Source of the DNA: Leptolyngbya sp. KIOST-1
GTDB lineage: Bacteria; Cyanobacteriota; Cyanobacteriia; Phormidesmidales; Phormidesmidaceae
Reading direction: 5' to 3'
DNA: 64,000 bases
Assembly: GCF_000763385.1 (NCBI RefSeq)
Contig: NZ_JQFA01000002.1
Coordinates: 2,046,001 to 2,110,000 of the forward strand
The notes beneath the pieces are model-generated. The model saw only the letters and a program-made list of their open reading frames with translations, was not told where the DNA came from and did not search any database. The first letter of the stretch is position 1; the number at the start of each line of letters is the position of its first letter. Positions 38,224-48,759 of the stretch are shown here, one piece after another. Position numbers and translations under genes: made by a program.

Positions 38224-39504
38224 CTACCGAGCGTTCCAGGAGGCTGCCGCATCGCTGACGGCTTGTTCGACCGTTTTTTGGCCCAGCATTGCCGCTTGCA
38301 GATTGTCGTAAATAATTGCCTGCAATTCCTTCACCCCATCCATCGCTGGAATCAGCACCTCAGCCTGGTTCATCTGTTCGGCGCTGACCGATCGCGCCTG
38401 TTCTACCCCTTTGGTGCCCGCAGCGGCAAAGTAGCTATCCTCCAGCGCCCCGGCGGTCGAGGGCAACACGTTGGCCGCCTTGGCGAAGGCCAGCTGGTTG
38501 GCGTCGTTGGTGACGTAGAGGGCAAAGTCGATCGCTGCGTCAGGCACGTCGGTACTGGCTGGAATCACCAGATTCATCACCGCCACGTTGGTCTTGCCGG
38601 TGTCGCCGGTAATCTGGGGGCCGCTGCCGGTGACACCGGCAATGCTGGGGGCGTTGGCCTCAATGGTGGGAAAGAATTCTGCCCCCGTGGAAAGCAGTGC
38701 CACTTCGCCCGCCTGGTAGAGATCAATGGCGCGGCGGTGGCCCTGGGTCAGCACCTCCTGGGGCAGCAGCTGTTGCTGGTAGAGGTCACTCCAGTACTGA
38801 AAGACGGCGCGACCGGCGTCGGTGTCGAAGGCGGCCTGGCCCTGGTCGTCTACCAGCTCGACCCCCATCTGCACAAAGGACTGCAGCACGTCGGCGGAGT
38901 CTTCGGGCACAAAGGTGGTGAAGTAGGCGTACTTGCCGGTGGCGTCTTTTACCTGGCGGGCCACCTCGGCCAGCTCGGCGTAGGTGGTGGGCGGCTCGAC
39001 CCCAGCGGCGGCCAGCAGGTCCTGGTTGTGCAGGGTGACGTTGGTAGTCAGGTACCAGGGAATGCCAAAACTCTGACCGTTGAGGGTGTTGGCCTCCCAG
39101 ATGTTGGGCAGGTAGACCTGCCTGGCCTCGGCGGGCACCTTGTCATCCAGGGGTAGCCAGGCGTTGCGGCTGGCCAGCTGGGCGGCAAAGTCGGGGTTGA
39201 GGTTGACCACGTCGGGGGCGGTACCAGCGGTGACGGCGGTGAGAATTTTGCTCTGCATGTCGGCCCAGGGCACATCCACCCAGCGCACGGTGGTGCCAGG
39301 GTTTTGGGCTTCGTATTCGGCAATCAGTCCGTTGAAGTAGTCGGTAAAGTCGGGCTGGAGCTGCATCGTCCAGAATTCAACCTCCTGGCTGCCATCGGTC
39401 GGGGTGTTGGCCGTGGGCTGCCCGCTTCCGCAGGCCACCAACCAGCTCATCATCAAACCCAATAGGGCAAACAAACTAAATCGGGCGTAGGAGCGTAGTC
39501 TCAT
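38224..39504 (-). CDS. family 1 extracellular solute-binding lipoprotein (sugar ABC transporter type), orphan
   Basis: 426 residues. Lipoprotein signal 'SLFALLGLMMSWLVAC' with lipobox LVAC, then 'VEFWTMQLQPDFTDYFNGLIAEYEAQNPGTTV' (read in parts) and 'ILTAVTAGTAPDVVNLNPDFAAQLA', typical of SBP_bac_1 sugar-binding proteins. The ligand is unknown, and no permease or ATPase genes flank it. ATG at 39504 starts the signal peptide; the frame extends 20 codons upstream without meaning. Confidence 0.9.
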   Translation of the reverse strand: MRLRSYARFSLFALLGLMMSWLVACGSGQPTANTPTDGSQEVEFWTMQLQPDFTDYFNGLIAEYEAQNPGTTVRWVDVPWADMQSKILTAVTAGTAPDVVNLNPDFAAQLASRNAWLPLDDKVPAEARQVYLPNIWEANTLNGQSFGIPWYLTTNVTLHNQDLLAAAGVEPPTTYAELAEVARQVKDATGKYAYFTTFVPEDSADVLQSFVQMGVELVDDQGQAAFDTDAGRAVFQYWSDLYQQQLLPQEVLTQGHRRAIDLYQAGEVALLSTGAEFFPTIEANAPSIAGVTGSGPQITGDTGKTNVAVMNLVIPASTDVPDAAIDFALYVTNDANQLAFAKAANVLPSTAGALEDSYFAAAGTKGVEQARSVSAEQMNQAEVLIPAMDGVKELQAIIYDNLQAAMLGQKTVEQAVSDAAASWNAR

Positions 39505-39770
39505 GGCATGTCCAGGGATAGGGGCTACCGCAACACAGTCAACCTTACTCAGCCACACGCCCAAGGCGCTGACGAGCTAATGTTTTGCAAACATCTATTC
39601 GGTCAGGGCAGGTTCGACATCGGGGCATTGCGGTGCAATGCCCCGACCAGAGAAATCCGCCAGTCGAGGGGGCCCAACTAGATCGATGGCTGCAATACGG
39701 TTGTTCATTTTCTCTTAAAGTGGACAAGATTGGTGGGGCGACAGCACCAATCCAGTGAACAAGTGTGCGG

Positions 39771-40979
39771 CTACAGCATGACCTGCACGGCGCTGGAACA
39801 GGCGATCGCCCGCGCTTTGGCCTCCTCCACTGTATCGCCCAGGGCCAGAGCCACGCCCATGCGGCGGTTGGGGTGGGCGACGGGTTTACCAAACAGCCGC
39901 ACCTTGCTGGTCGGCACCTTCAGCGCCTCGTCCAGGCCCGAGTAGCGGGGGTTGTCGCTCTGGCCAGGGGCTAAAATCACCGCCGAGGCCCCCGGCTGCA
40001 CCAGGGAAATCTCACCGATGGGCAGGCCCGCGATCGCCCGCACATGCAGCTCAAACTCTGACTGGTGCTGGCTCACCATGGTTACCATGCCGGTGTCGTG
40101 GGGGCGGGGGCTGACCTCGCTAAAGTAGACGGTCTGGGGCTGGTCGGGGGGCCCAGCGATGAACAGTTCCACGCCAAACAGCCCCCAGCCCCCCAGGGCA
40201 TCGGTGACCGCTCTGGCCATCGCCTGGCAGGCGGCCAGGGTATCGGGGTGGAGGGCACAGGGCTGCCACGACTCGCGGTAGTCCCCCGCCTCCTGGCGGT
40301 GGCCGATGGGGGGGCAGAAGTGGGTGCCATCCGCCGCCCGCACGGTCAGCAGGGTAATCTCGGTGTCAAAGGGCACAAAGCCCTCGACAATGACGCGATC
40401 GCCCTTGCCCCGGCCCGCCTCCCTGGCGTAGGTCCAGGCAGCCAGCACCTCAGATTCCTGGCGCACGGTGCTCTGGCCCTTGCCCGAGGAACTCATGATC
40501 GGCTTCACTACGCAGGGCAGGCCGATGGCCGCGATCGCCGCCCAATACTCCGCCTCGGTACTGGCGAAGCGAAAGGGCGAGGTCTTGAGGCCCAGCTCTT
40601 CCGCCGCCAGCCGTCGAATGCCCTCGCGGTTCATCGTTAGCTGGGTGGCCCGCGCGGTGGGGATGACCCGCCAGCCTTCGGCTTCGAGGGCAACTAGGGT
40701 ATCGGTGGCGATCGCTTCCACCTCCGGCACAATCAGCCCCGGCTGCTCCTGCTCTACCACCTGCCGCAGGGCCGCGCCATCCAGCATGTCGATTACGTGG
40801 CGGCGATGGGCCACTGCCATGGCCGGAGCCTGGTCGTAGCGATCGACGGCCACCACCTCCAACCCCAGTCGCACGGCCTCCAGGGCCACCTCCCGGCCCA
40901 GTTCGCCCGACCCCAGCAGTAGCAGGGTTTGGGCATCGACCTTCAGAGGGGTGCCCAGGGGCAGCAGGGGAGCAGTCAT
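39771..40979 (-). CDS. purT: formate-dependent phosphoribosylglycinamide formyltransferase
   Basis: 402 residues. ATP-grasp enzyme that formylates GAR with formate and ATP in purine synthesis. '[16 protein letters not shown]', '[17 protein letters not shown]', '[15 protein letters not shown]', '[15 protein letters not shown]' and '[10 protein letters not shown]' are diagnostic. The ATG at 40979 is used; a TTG two codons before it is open. The gene is divergent from pilM across 415 bases. Confidence 0.95.
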   Translation of the reverse strand: MTAPLLPLGTPLKVDAQTLLLLGSGELGREVALEAVRLGLEVVAVDRYDQAPAMAVAHRRHVIDMLDGAALRQVVEQEQPGLIVPEVEAIATDTLVALEAEGWRVIPTARATQLTMNREGIRRLAAEELGLKTSPFRFASTEAEYWAAIAAIGLPCVVKPIMSSSGKGQSTVRQESEVLAAWTYAREAGRGKGDRVIVEGFVPFDTEITLLTVRAADGTHFCPPIGHRQEAGDYRESWQPCALHPDTLAACQAMARAVTDALGGWGLFGVELFIAGPPDQPQTVYFSEVSPRPHDTGMVTMVSQHQSEFELHVRAIAGLPIGEISLVQPGASAVILAPGQSDNPRYSGLDEALKVPTSKVRLFGKPVAHPNRRMGVALALGDTVEEAKARAIACSSAVQVML

Positions 40980-41394
40980 CGTCAATTACTCCAGAGATAG
41001 AGAACGGGTCAGCACAAAGCAATATTTTCTCAATATTAAGTGCTCACTTTTCAAAATTGTGTGTAATATCGCTGGTGATACCAGCTATAGATTGACCTGG
41101 TATTCCATCAGGAGCAGTGGTGAAACCAATGGGTGCGAGTTAAACCGAGAGCGCCTTGTCTGCCTTCCCAGCGAGGAAACTAGCGCGTAAAAAAGAAAAG
41201 TGGAAAAACTGAATTAAATTGTGTACCATTCGTTAGCACTTTTCCCCAGGGATAGCTGCTGCGCCACTTAGATCCCTTCAACCATTGCCCAAAGCGGGTC
41301 TTTGGCAGGGTTATAAATGGGCCGTTTGGGTCTGCTTGGTTGTCGTCAAGCCAGGCAGGTTTTCTGGTTACCCACCTGTTTTTCGGATACTGCC
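40980..41394. other. divergent promoter region of purT and the pil operon
   Basis: 415 bases without a gene. The part 41000-41240 is AT-rich (for example around 41200-41230) and is the likely promoter zone. No repeat or RNA gene was recognised. Confidence 0.5.
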
Positions 41395-42495
41395 GTGGAT
41401 AGTCTCAAAGCTATTTTTAGTCGCAAACCTCGGGGGGTTGGAATTGAGTTGACCCCCGAGAAAGTCAATTTGGCCCGGCTGAAAAAGCAGGGAACCTCGC
41501 TTAAGTTAGATGCACTGGCTTCGGTTGAACTGGCCGAAGGAATCTACGAAGAGGGGCAAATTCTAGACACAGCCGCTATGGCCGACGCCATTCAAACGGT
41601 GCTGGCGGAAAGCAAGCTCAAGGTCAAGCAGGCCACCACTGCCATTCCGGGGCGGGCAATTACCCGCGTGATTCCGGTGCCCGCCGAGCTCGACGATGAG
41701 GAGCTGCGGGAAATGGTGCTCAATCAGGAGGCCAGTCTCTACCTGCCTTTCCCCCGCGAAGAGGCCGATGTGGACTACCAGAAGCTGGGCTACTTTGTGG
41801 ACGAAGACGGCATCGAGAAGGTGCAGGTGCTGCTGGTGGCGGTGCGCAAAGACCTGACCGACCCCTATATAGAAGTGTTTCAGCAGGCGGGGCTGGTGCT
41901 CAACGTGCTGGAAACCTCCAGCTTTGCGCTGATTCGCACCATTCGGGAGCAGCTGCGGCAGTTCACCCCCCAGGAAGCTGCTGCGGTGGTGGATATCGAG
42001 TTTGAAAATACTGAGATCTCAATCGTGGTCGATGGGGTGCCGCATTTTTCGCGCACCGTCCCCATCGGCACGTTTCAGATCCAAAGCGCCCTCAGCCGCG
42101 CCATGAACCTGCCCCCCTCGCGCAACACCGAGTTGCTCCAGGGTATGACGGTGCCGATTCAAACCATGGACACCGTGGGTGCGCCCCAGATGGGCAACAC
42201 CAACCCCGGCACGACCGCTATGCTGCGGGTACTGGGCGAGCTTTCGGACGAATTGCGCCGCTCCATCGACTTTTACCTGAACCAGGGGGAGGACATGGAG
42301 GTGGCCCAGCTGTTGCTGGCGGGGCCAGGGGCTTCGATTGGCCAACTCGATGAGTTTCTGGCCCAGCGGCTGAGCCTGCCCGCCAGCCAGATTGACCCCA
42401 TTTCGGCGCTGGCGCTGGATGTCGCTGAAGACATTCCCGAAAGTCAGCGGGCTGGGTTGGCGACGGTGATTGGCCTTGGCCTGCGGGAGGTATAG
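41395..42495 (+). CDS. pilM: type IV pilus assembly protein PilM
   Basis: 366 residues. Actin-like ATPase of the inner-membrane pilus platform: 'RGVGIELTPEKVNLARLKKQG' (read in parts), 'IPGRAITRVIPVPAEL', 'LNQEASLYLPFPREEADVDYQ' (read in parts) and 'AAAVVDIEFENTEISIVVDG'. A GTG at 41395 gives 'VDSLKAIFSRKPRGVGIEL', the family start; the frame is open 26 codons further up. First gene of pilMNOQ. Confidence 0.93.
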   Translation: MDSLKAIFSRKPRGVGIELTPEKVNLARLKKQGTSLKLDALASVELAEGIYEEGQILDTAAMADAIQTVLAESKLKVKQATTAIPGRAITRVIPVPAELDDEELREMVLNQEASLYLPFPREEADVDYQKLGYFVDEDGIEKVQVLLVAVRKDLTDPYIEVFQQAGLVLNVLETSSFALIRTIREQLRQFTPQEAAAVVDIEFENTEISIVVDGVPHFSRTVPIGTFQIQSALSRAMNLPPSRNTELLQGMTVPIQTMDTVGAPQMGNTNPGTTAMLRVLGELSDELRRSIDFYLNQGEDMEVAQLLLAGPGASIGQLDEFLAQRLSLPASQIDPISALALDVAEDIPESQRAGLATVIGLGLREV

Positions 42496-42497
42496 CT

Positions 42498-43277
42498 ATG
42501 TACGGTCTGGATATCAATTTCCTCAAGGACCGCGAAGTTCGGGTCTTTGAAGCCAAGCCTCGAGCCAGAGCGGGCCGAGCAACGGTGGTCGGCGATCGCC
42601 GACCCCTCTACATTGGCCTGGCGGCGGCGCTGGTTCCCCTGGCGCTGGTGGGCGGCTTCTGGGCCGTCACCCGGGGGCAGGTCAATCAGCTCCAGGCCCG
42701 CAGTGCTGAGCTCGATGCCGAAAGCGCTGCACTGCAAAGCCAGCTCCAGGAAATTAGCGGCATTCAGCAGCAGATTGACCTGGTGCGGGCCGAAAACAAT
42801 GCTTTCGTGACCGTGTTCAATGACATCGTGCCCTGGTCGGCGCTGCTCCAGGACATTCGCACCCGAACTCCGGCCAGGGTGCAAATCGTCAGCCTCAGTC
42901 AGACCGCCGGCACCTCCCTGGAGGTCGATCCCAATGTGGTGCCACCCGCTGCCGGGGGCATTTCGATTGGGGGAGTGTCCTGCGCCTACGACGCCATCAA
43001 CGACTTTGCCCTGGTGCTGCAGCGATCGCCCCTGCTACAGTCCCAGACCGTAGCGATTACCCAGGCCCAGCAGCAGCCTACCCTGCTCGACCCCCAAACC
43101 CAGGGGCGCTGTCCTGGGGCTGCGGTGGACGACCCCGACTTTTTGATCGACTACACCATCGGTGCCAACATCACCAATACTCCGGCCTCTCAGCTGATCG
43201 ATGAGCTAGAGCGCCAGGGTACGGTCGGTTTAGTAACCCGTCTTCGGGCCCTGAGAGAACAAGGAGTGATCGAATGA
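42498..43277 (+). CDS. pilN: type IV pilus assembly protein PilN
   Basis: 259 residues. Short N-terminal cytoplasmic motif 'LDINFLKDREV' that docks in PilM, one membrane helix ('LAAALVPLALVGGFWAVT'), coiled coil, then the ferredoxin-like periplasmic domain. GGAGG lies eight bases before the ATG, two bases after the pilM stop; the stop overlaps pilO (ATGA). Confidence 0.92.
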   Translation: MYGLDINFLKDREVRVFEAKPRARAGRATVVGDRRPLYIGLAAALVPLALVGGFWAVTRGQVNQLQARSAELDAESAALQSQLQEISGIQQQIDLVRAENNAFVTVFNDIVPWSALLQDIRTRTPARVQIVSLSQTAGTSLEVDPNVVPPAAGGISIGGVSCAYDAINDFALVLQRSPLLQSQTVAITQAQQQPTLLDPQTQGRCPGAAVDDPDFLIDYTIGANITNTPASQLIDELERQGTVGLVTRLRALREQGVIE

Positions 43278-44173
43278 CCGCCACAGGAGACTTCCTTCCC
43301 GGTGAGGATAACCAGGGCCTAGAGCAGGTAGGACCCACCTACCCGACGGCCTTTGGCATCGAGCTGACACCCAAGGTTCAGGCCATTGGTCTGGGCATAC
43401 TGGGTCTGCTGGGAGCCTTTGCCCTCTACAACTTTGTGGTGCAGCCCGTGCAGGAGCAGAGAACGGCTCTGGAGGCCGAAGTGGCCCAGAAGCAGGCCCA
43501 GGTTGACCAGCAGCGGGCCAGTCTGCAGGACCGCGCGGCTCTCCAGGCTCAGCTCAACTCCGCCCTCGAGCAGCGGGCGGGCATTTACAGCCTCCTGGGC
43601 GATGCCCAGACCATTGATACGCTGCTGCTCGACATCAACCAGCAAATTCAGAACAGCAACGCGGCGATCGCCGATGTGCTGCGGGCCGACCCCGCCCGCC
43701 TCGACAATGCCCAGCTGGCGGCACTGGGCCTCAACCGCGAACAACTACAGCGGGTGAGGACAGAGTTTGCCGGTGAACCACAGCTGCAACGGCAGCTCTA
43801 CACCTCCGAGCTACTGCGGTTTAACCCCAGCCCTTCGGTGCTGCTGGCCGATGGCCCCGCCGAGCTCAACGGCAGGCTGGAACGCTACACCGTCGATGTG
43901 TCAATGCAGGCCCTGTTCCCCCAGACCCTCAGCATCATGCGCAATATCGAGCGCCTGGAGCCGCTGATCATCATCCGGGACGTGCAGCAGAGCATTGCGC
44001 CGCCACCTGATGGGGCTTCAGAGGAGCAGCTTTTGGGGGTTAGTCGCCTGTTGCTGACCGACTTCACCCTGGAAGTGCTGGTGCCCATCGGCGATCCCAG
44101 CGTGCCGCCGGAGCCCCCACCGGAAGTCCCCGCCGAGGGCGAAGAAGGTGCAGTCCCTCCTGAAGGGGGTTAA
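43274..44173 (+). CDS. pilO: type IV pilus assembly protein PilO
   Basis: 299 residues. One membrane helix ('AIGLGILGLLGAFALYNFVV'), a coiled coil ('LEAEVAQKQAQVDQQRASLQ') and a periplasmic domain ending in a Pro/Glu-rich tail ('PPEPPPEVPAEGEEG'). It pairs with PilN in the alignment subcomplex between the inner-membrane motor and PilQ. Starts inside the pilN stop. No separate pilP is present, as is normal in cyanobacteria. Confidence 0.92.
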   Translation: MTATGDFLPGEDNQGLEQVGPTYPTAFGIELTPKVQAIGLGILGLLGAFALYNFVVQPVQEQRTALEAEVAQKQAQVDQQRASLQDRAALQAQLNSALEQRAGIYSLLGDAQTIDTLLLDINQQIQNSNAAIADVLRADPARLDNAQLAALGLNREQLQRVRTEFAGEPQLQRQLYTSELLRFNPSPSVLLADGPAELNGRLERYTVDVSMQALFPQTLSIMRNIERLEPLIIIRDVQQSIAPPPDGASEEQLLGVSRLLLTDFTLEVLVPIGDPSVPPEPPPEVPAEGEEGAVPPEGG

Positions 44174-44292
44174 CTCAGCCTTTTGGAGCTTAGCGTCCAG
44201 CGCCACCCCGTGGCCCCCAATCTACCAACTAACCTACCTAGCCCAGTCAAACCCCGCGCGGCCCAGCCGCACCTGTGATGGAGGAGTGAACC

Positions 44293-46483
44293 GTGAACCG
44301 CCTGATGAACCTGCAACCGTTTTTGCTGAGCAGTGCCCTGGTTGCCCTGGCTGCCCAGCCTGGCCTGGCTTCAGTGACCAGCATTACCAATGTCCGCCTC
44401 AACCCCACTTCCACCGGCCTTGAGCTGGTGTTTGAAACCCAGGGCGGCGATAGCAGCAATGTCTTTACCGTCAACCAGGGCAATAGCCTGGTCGCCGACA
44501 TTACCCGCGCTCAGCTCAACTTGCCCAACGGCAGCACCTTTAGCCAGGCCAACCCCGCCCCTGGCATTGCTCAGGTGTCGGTGGTTCCCCTCGATGCCAA
44601 CAGCGTGCGGGTGACCATTGACGGCGATGGTCAGGCCCCGGTCGGCCAGGTCGCCTCCAACCGCGATCGCGTAGTGCTGTCGGTTCGCAACGACGGTAGG
44701 GCCCAGGCCCCTACCCCAGTGCCCACCGAGCTGGAGACGGTGCCGGCCCCTGCCACTCCTCCTGCAGTCGCCCAGGCCACGCCGCCCTCTACCGTTGCCC
44801 AGGCGACTCCCGCTCCAGAGGTGCCGGTCCCAGCCAGTCCCGATGTGCTGGTGCCTAACCCCGAAGTCACCATTGACGGCACCCCAGTGCCCCGGCCCCA
44901 GCGCCAGCAGGTTCCTCCGTTCCTGCCCCGGGCCGTAGCCCCGCCGGTGGGAGATATTTCCGTCGCTGAGGGAGCCCCTGCGTTTAGCACGATCAACCTG
45001 GGTAGTAACGAGCGGATTCCCAGGCTGCTGCTGCGGGATGCTCCGGCTCGCGAAGTTCTGTCCCTGCTAGCTCGGGCGGCTGGGCTCAACCTGGTCTTTA
45101 CCCCCGCCGGCGCGACTACCCCCGGAGCACCGGATGCCGCCGGCAGTCCTGACGGTCCGCCTGTGAGCCTCGACATTGAAAACGAGTCCGTCCAGGATGT
45201 GTTTAACCACGTGCTGCGGGTGACGGGCCTCCAGGCCAACCGGGTTGGGCGCAGTATCTATGTGGGGCCACAGCTGCCCGTCTCCGCCCAGAATGTCGTC
45301 GCTCGCACCCTCAGGCTTAACCAGGTCGATGCTACGGTAGCTACCAATTTCCTGGTGGCGCTGGGGGCTGAGAGTGCCGTCAGCCGTGAGCGGCTGGTCA
45401 CCAACGTCAATGCGGTAACGGTTGGCGAAGGGTCTCCTCCCATTACTGAGACTCAGACCTCAACGGTGGAGCAAATTGAAGTCAACCGGGTGGATTATGT
45501 AGACAGTCAGGGTATTCTGCGCGGTCTGCAGGTGGTGGCCGATGAACGAACCAACTCTGTCACGCTGGTTGGCCGAGCCGACCTGATTGCCATCGCCACC
45601 GAGCAGCTGACCCGCATCGACCTGAGACGACGGCAGGTGGCCATCAACCTCCGGGTGATTGACATCGACCTCAATGCGCTGGAGGCCTTTGGCACCAGCT
45701 TCTCCTTCCAGACCGGCAACTTTGGCATCGGCAGCACGGGTGGCCTGGGCATTCTCAACCTGGGAGCTGGCATTCCTACCCAGGTCTTCCCAGGGGGCAC
45801 GCCCACGGCTACGCCGATTGGGCCGCGCAGCATTCAGGGTGGCGGAACCAATGCCAACGTCGCCGGTAACTTCCTGCTTCAGATCCTGGCTACGGTGCAG
45901 AACGGCAACGGCAAGATTATCACCGACCCGACGCTGATTGTGCAGGAGGGGCAGACGGCTTACCGTTCAGCTCACCCAGGACGTGGTTACCGACGTCACC
46001 CAGACCGTCACCATCCCCGATACAGGTCCCCCGGTGGTGACCACCCAGACAGAAATTGAGCTGGCGGGTCTGGTGCTGCAGATCAACGTCGATCGCATTG
46101 ACGATAACGGCTTTGTCTCCCTGTCCGTAGCGCCCAGTATTGCGGCGCCTACCCAGGTGTTTGACACCGGTCAGGGCAACATTGTCCTCCTGTCGCGGCG
46201 GCAGCTGAGTTCTGGCCAGGTACGGGTGCGCGATTCGCAGACCCTGCTGCTCTCCGGTATTATCCAGGAGTCAGAACGCTCTACCGTCAACAAGATTCCG
46301 ATTCTGGGCGATATTCCGATTCTGGGGGCGCTATTCCGCAGTACCTCGACGGACAGCAACCGTCAGGAACTGATTATCCTGCTGACTCCCCAGATTTTGG
46401 ATGACTCTGATCAGTCGGTGTTTGGGTACCAGTACACCCCCAGTGAGCAGGTGCAGGAAGTGCTGGAGAATCGAAGTCGTTAG
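44293..46483 (+). pseudogene. pilQ: type IV pilus secretin PilQ, interrupted by a one-base frameshift
   Basis: Signal peptide, AMIN domain (about 30-130), Pro-rich linker (135-230), STN/secretin-N domains (about 245-420) and the secretin core read in one frame to '..LIVQEGQTA', then the frame slips at the TT of 45960-45961. The remaining secretin ('TVQLTQDVVTDVTQ', 'LLSGIIQESERS', 'PILGDIPILGALFR') continues without loss one frame over to 46483. Removing one T restores about 729 residues. The uncorrected frame stops at 46059 and would lack the beta-barrel end needed for outer-membrane pore formation. The GTG start has GGAGGAG upstream. A sequencing error cannot be excluded. Confidence 0.9.
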
Positions 46484-46543
46484 GTGATGCTGATGCTCTA
46501 AACCAGCCAGCCAGGCGCTTCAGGTTGTAAACGGTTCAATCGG

Positions 46544-46577
46544 CAGGGTAGGGGTGATAAAGCGCACCTCTACCCTG
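46544..46577 (+). terminator. hairpin terminator of the pil operon
   Basis: CAGGGTAGGGGTG (46544-46556) pairs with CACCTCTACCCTG (46565-46577), with one mismatch and an eight-base loop, followed by TTTG. It lies 60 bases after pilQ and faces the convergent lipoprotein gene. Confidence 0.65.
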
Positions 46578-46623
46578 TTTGCTACGTACCTGCAATTGGC
46601 CCAGCAGCGCCTACTCGGCAATC

Positions 46624-47169
46624 CTATTCAGCGAAATAGGAGCCGTACATGACGTATTCGTCCCGCTGGAGCTGGGCCTCGCTGGGGAAAAACGCGATTT
46701 CTAAAGATGTTGCGGCCCCCGTGGCATTGGCTTTGGGCATCAGCCGAATGTACTGGTTTTGGGTGTCGTAAAAGCTGGGGCTGGACTCCAGCCTGAGCAG
46801 GTAGCCCCCCTCGGTGCTCACCAGGGTATAGGGGCTGCGCTGACCGCTACTCCACTCCACCTGGTTGGGGGTGATGGCCATGGTGCCAAATGCCAGCAGG
46901 ACGTTGCTGAGGGGCTGCCACTCATGGATGAGGGCATCGGGAAGGGTGGCAGTGGCGGGCGCTGTGCCTGGGGTTGTCGTTGGGGCGGTGGGAGCCGGAG
47001 TGGGAGCGGTGGCGGTGGGCGGGGTTGGGGCGACCGAGTCGGTCGGGGGCAGCACGGTTGGGCGACACCCGGCGATCGCAATCCCAGCTCCCATTACCAG
47101 CCCCCATCCCAGCCGCCCTGGGCGACACCGCAACAGCAGCTGAGCCAGTTTTGCGGCCAAATCGATCAT
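46624..47169 (-). CDS. hypothetical lipoprotein with Pro/Thr linker
   Basis: 181 residues. Signal with lipobox 'IAGC' ('LVMGAGIAIAGCRPT'), a Pro/Thr/Ala-rich linker of about 45 residues, then a compact beta-rich domain ('WQPLSNVLLAFGTMAI', 'YTLVSTEGGYLLRLES') of unknown family. The ATG at 47169 is selected because GGAG lies seven bases before it; the frame is open another 100 codons upstream but that part looks non-coding. It is convergent with pilQ. Confidence 0.72.
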   Translation of the reverse strand: MIDLAAKLAQLLLRCRPGRLGWGLVMGAGIAIAGCRPTVLPPTDSVAPTPPTATAPTPAPTAPTTTPGTAPATATLPDALIHEWQPLSNVLLAFGTMAITPNQVEWSSGQRSPYTLVSTEGGYLLRLESSPSFYDTQNQYIRLMPKANATGAATSLEIAFFPSEAQLQRDEYVMYGSYFAE

Positions 47170-47467
47170 GTCTAAACTCCACAGCAGGGCCTGCTGCCAT
47201 ACTAGCGTTTTGCAGGCGTGGCAATACCCGTCAGCCCAGGCTGTCGTTGGCCTGGAGGTGCCTCTAAACCGGGGCAACAGGTCGACTGCCCCGGCGGAAG
47301 ACAGTTTTTTGGCGGCAGAATGCATCGGCGATCGCTGGGGTGGGTAAAGTATAGGCAGGACTGCTCTGGGGGCAGAGGTGTAACCAGGTTTAGTGTTGTA
47401 ATCACAGAGACTTGATACACACCAGGTGCGATCGCTAAAGTTGGGGTGAACCCAGGGAGATAGGGGC

Positions 47468-48595
47468 ATGGCTCAAACGGTTCAGTCTGCAACAACGACG
47501 GCAAAAACAGGCACTCAGCCCGACGTCGAGCTACGCCGGGTCCTCAAGCAGTTTGGGGCAGACTTAGCCGTTCGTCAGCTCGACCTGACGGTGCGTCAGG
47601 GCGAGTTTTTCAGCATTTTAGGTCCCTCCGGCTGTGGCAAAACGACCACCCTCCGGCTCATCGCCGGGTTTGAAACCCCCACCGCCGGAGACGTGCTTAT
47701 ACAGGGCACCAACGTCAGTACGGTGCCCGCCCACCGCCGCCCGGTCAACACGGTATTCCAGAGCTACGCGCTGTTTGACCACATGAGCGTCAAGGACAAT
47801 ATTGCTTTTGGCCTCAAGATTCGACGGTTGGGGGCGGCCCAGGTGCGCGATCGCGTGGCCGAGGCGCTGCGCCTGGTGCGGATGGAGGCCATGGCCAATC
47901 GCTATCCCGCCCAGCTCTCTGGCGGGCAACAGCAGCGGGTGGCCCTGGCCCGGGCCCTGGTCAACCGTCCCGCCGTGATGCTTTTGGACGAGCCCCTCGG
48001 GGCCCTCGACCAAAAGCTGCGGAAGCAGATGCAGGTGGAGCTGTCCAACCTGCACCGCCAGCTGGGCATCACCTTCATCATGGTCACCCACGACCAGGAA
48101 GAGGCGCTGTCGCTCTCCGACCGCATCGCCGTGATGAACAACGGCCAGATTGAGCAGATCGGTACCCCCAGCGAAATCTATGACCGGCCCCGTACCCCCT
48201 TTGTGGCCGACTTCATTGGCGATACCAACCTTCTGCCCGGGCGCGTGGACCAGGCCCACCCCGCCCAGGTACAGGTCACCACCGAGAGCGGGCTGCGGGT
48301 TCTGGCCCAGGCCGTTCAGTCCCCTGGCCCCACCGCTCAGGATGTCGTGGTCAGCGTGCGGCCCGAAAAAATCAGCCTCAGCCTCAGCGCCCCCGGCAGC
48401 GGGGGCAACTGCTATCAGGGGCAGGTCAGCCACCTGATGTACCTGGGCACCCACCTGCACTGCGTCGTTCGCCTCAGCTCCGGCGAAGCTCTCACGGTGC
48501 GGCAGCCCAACCGACCCACCGGGGCGATCGCCGTCGATACCCCCGTCTACGTCCACTGGGCCGCCGATGATTGCCTGGTGCTGGATGCCGCCTGA
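47468..48595 (+). CDS. potA: spermidine/putrescine ABC transporter ATP-binding protein
   Basis: 375 residues. Walker A 'LGPSGCGKTTTLRLIAGFE', Q-loop 'VFQSYALFDHMSV', signature 'LSGGQQQRVALARAL', Walker B 'VMLLDEPLGALD', H-loop 'VTHDQEEAL', then the TOBE domain (about 270-370). With the three downstream genes it makes a complete polyamine importer. The start ATG is preceded by AGGGAGATAGGGGC. Confidence 0.93.
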   Translation: MAQTVQSATTTAKTGTQPDVELRRVLKQFGADLAVRQLDLTVRQGEFFSILGPSGCGKTTTLRLIAGFETPTAGDVLIQGTNVSTVPAHRRPVNTVFQSYALFDHMSVKDNIAFGLKIRRLGAAQVRDRVAEALRLVRMEAMANRYPAQLSGGQQQRVALARALVNRPAVMLLDEPLGALDQKLRKQMQVELSNLHRQLGITFIMVTHDQEEALSLSDRIAVMNNGQIEQIGTPSEIYDRPRTPFVADFIGDTNLLPGRVDQAHPAQVQVTTESGLRVLAQAVQSPGPTAQDVVVSVRPEKISLSLSAPGSGGNCYQGQVSHLMYLGTHLHCVVRLSSGEALTVRQPNRPTGAIAVDTPVYVHWAADDCLVLDAA

Positions 48596-48759
48596 GGAAG
48601 GCCAGGTGACCTATCCACAGGATGGCTGCCCTCAGCGCCGGTTGTCCCTCCAGATACATCCCCTGGAACCTGTGCTCCTATACTGGGGAACGAAAGCCTG
48701 AGCTTGCACCCTATCCTTCTGTCTTTGTTGCCCAACCGACTAGCCCCCTGGAGAATACC

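Noticed and set aside
47170..47469. N-terminal extension of the minus-strand lipoprotein frame
   Set aside because: It would put 100 residues before a perfect lipoprotein signal; GGAG before the ATG at 47169 decides the start.
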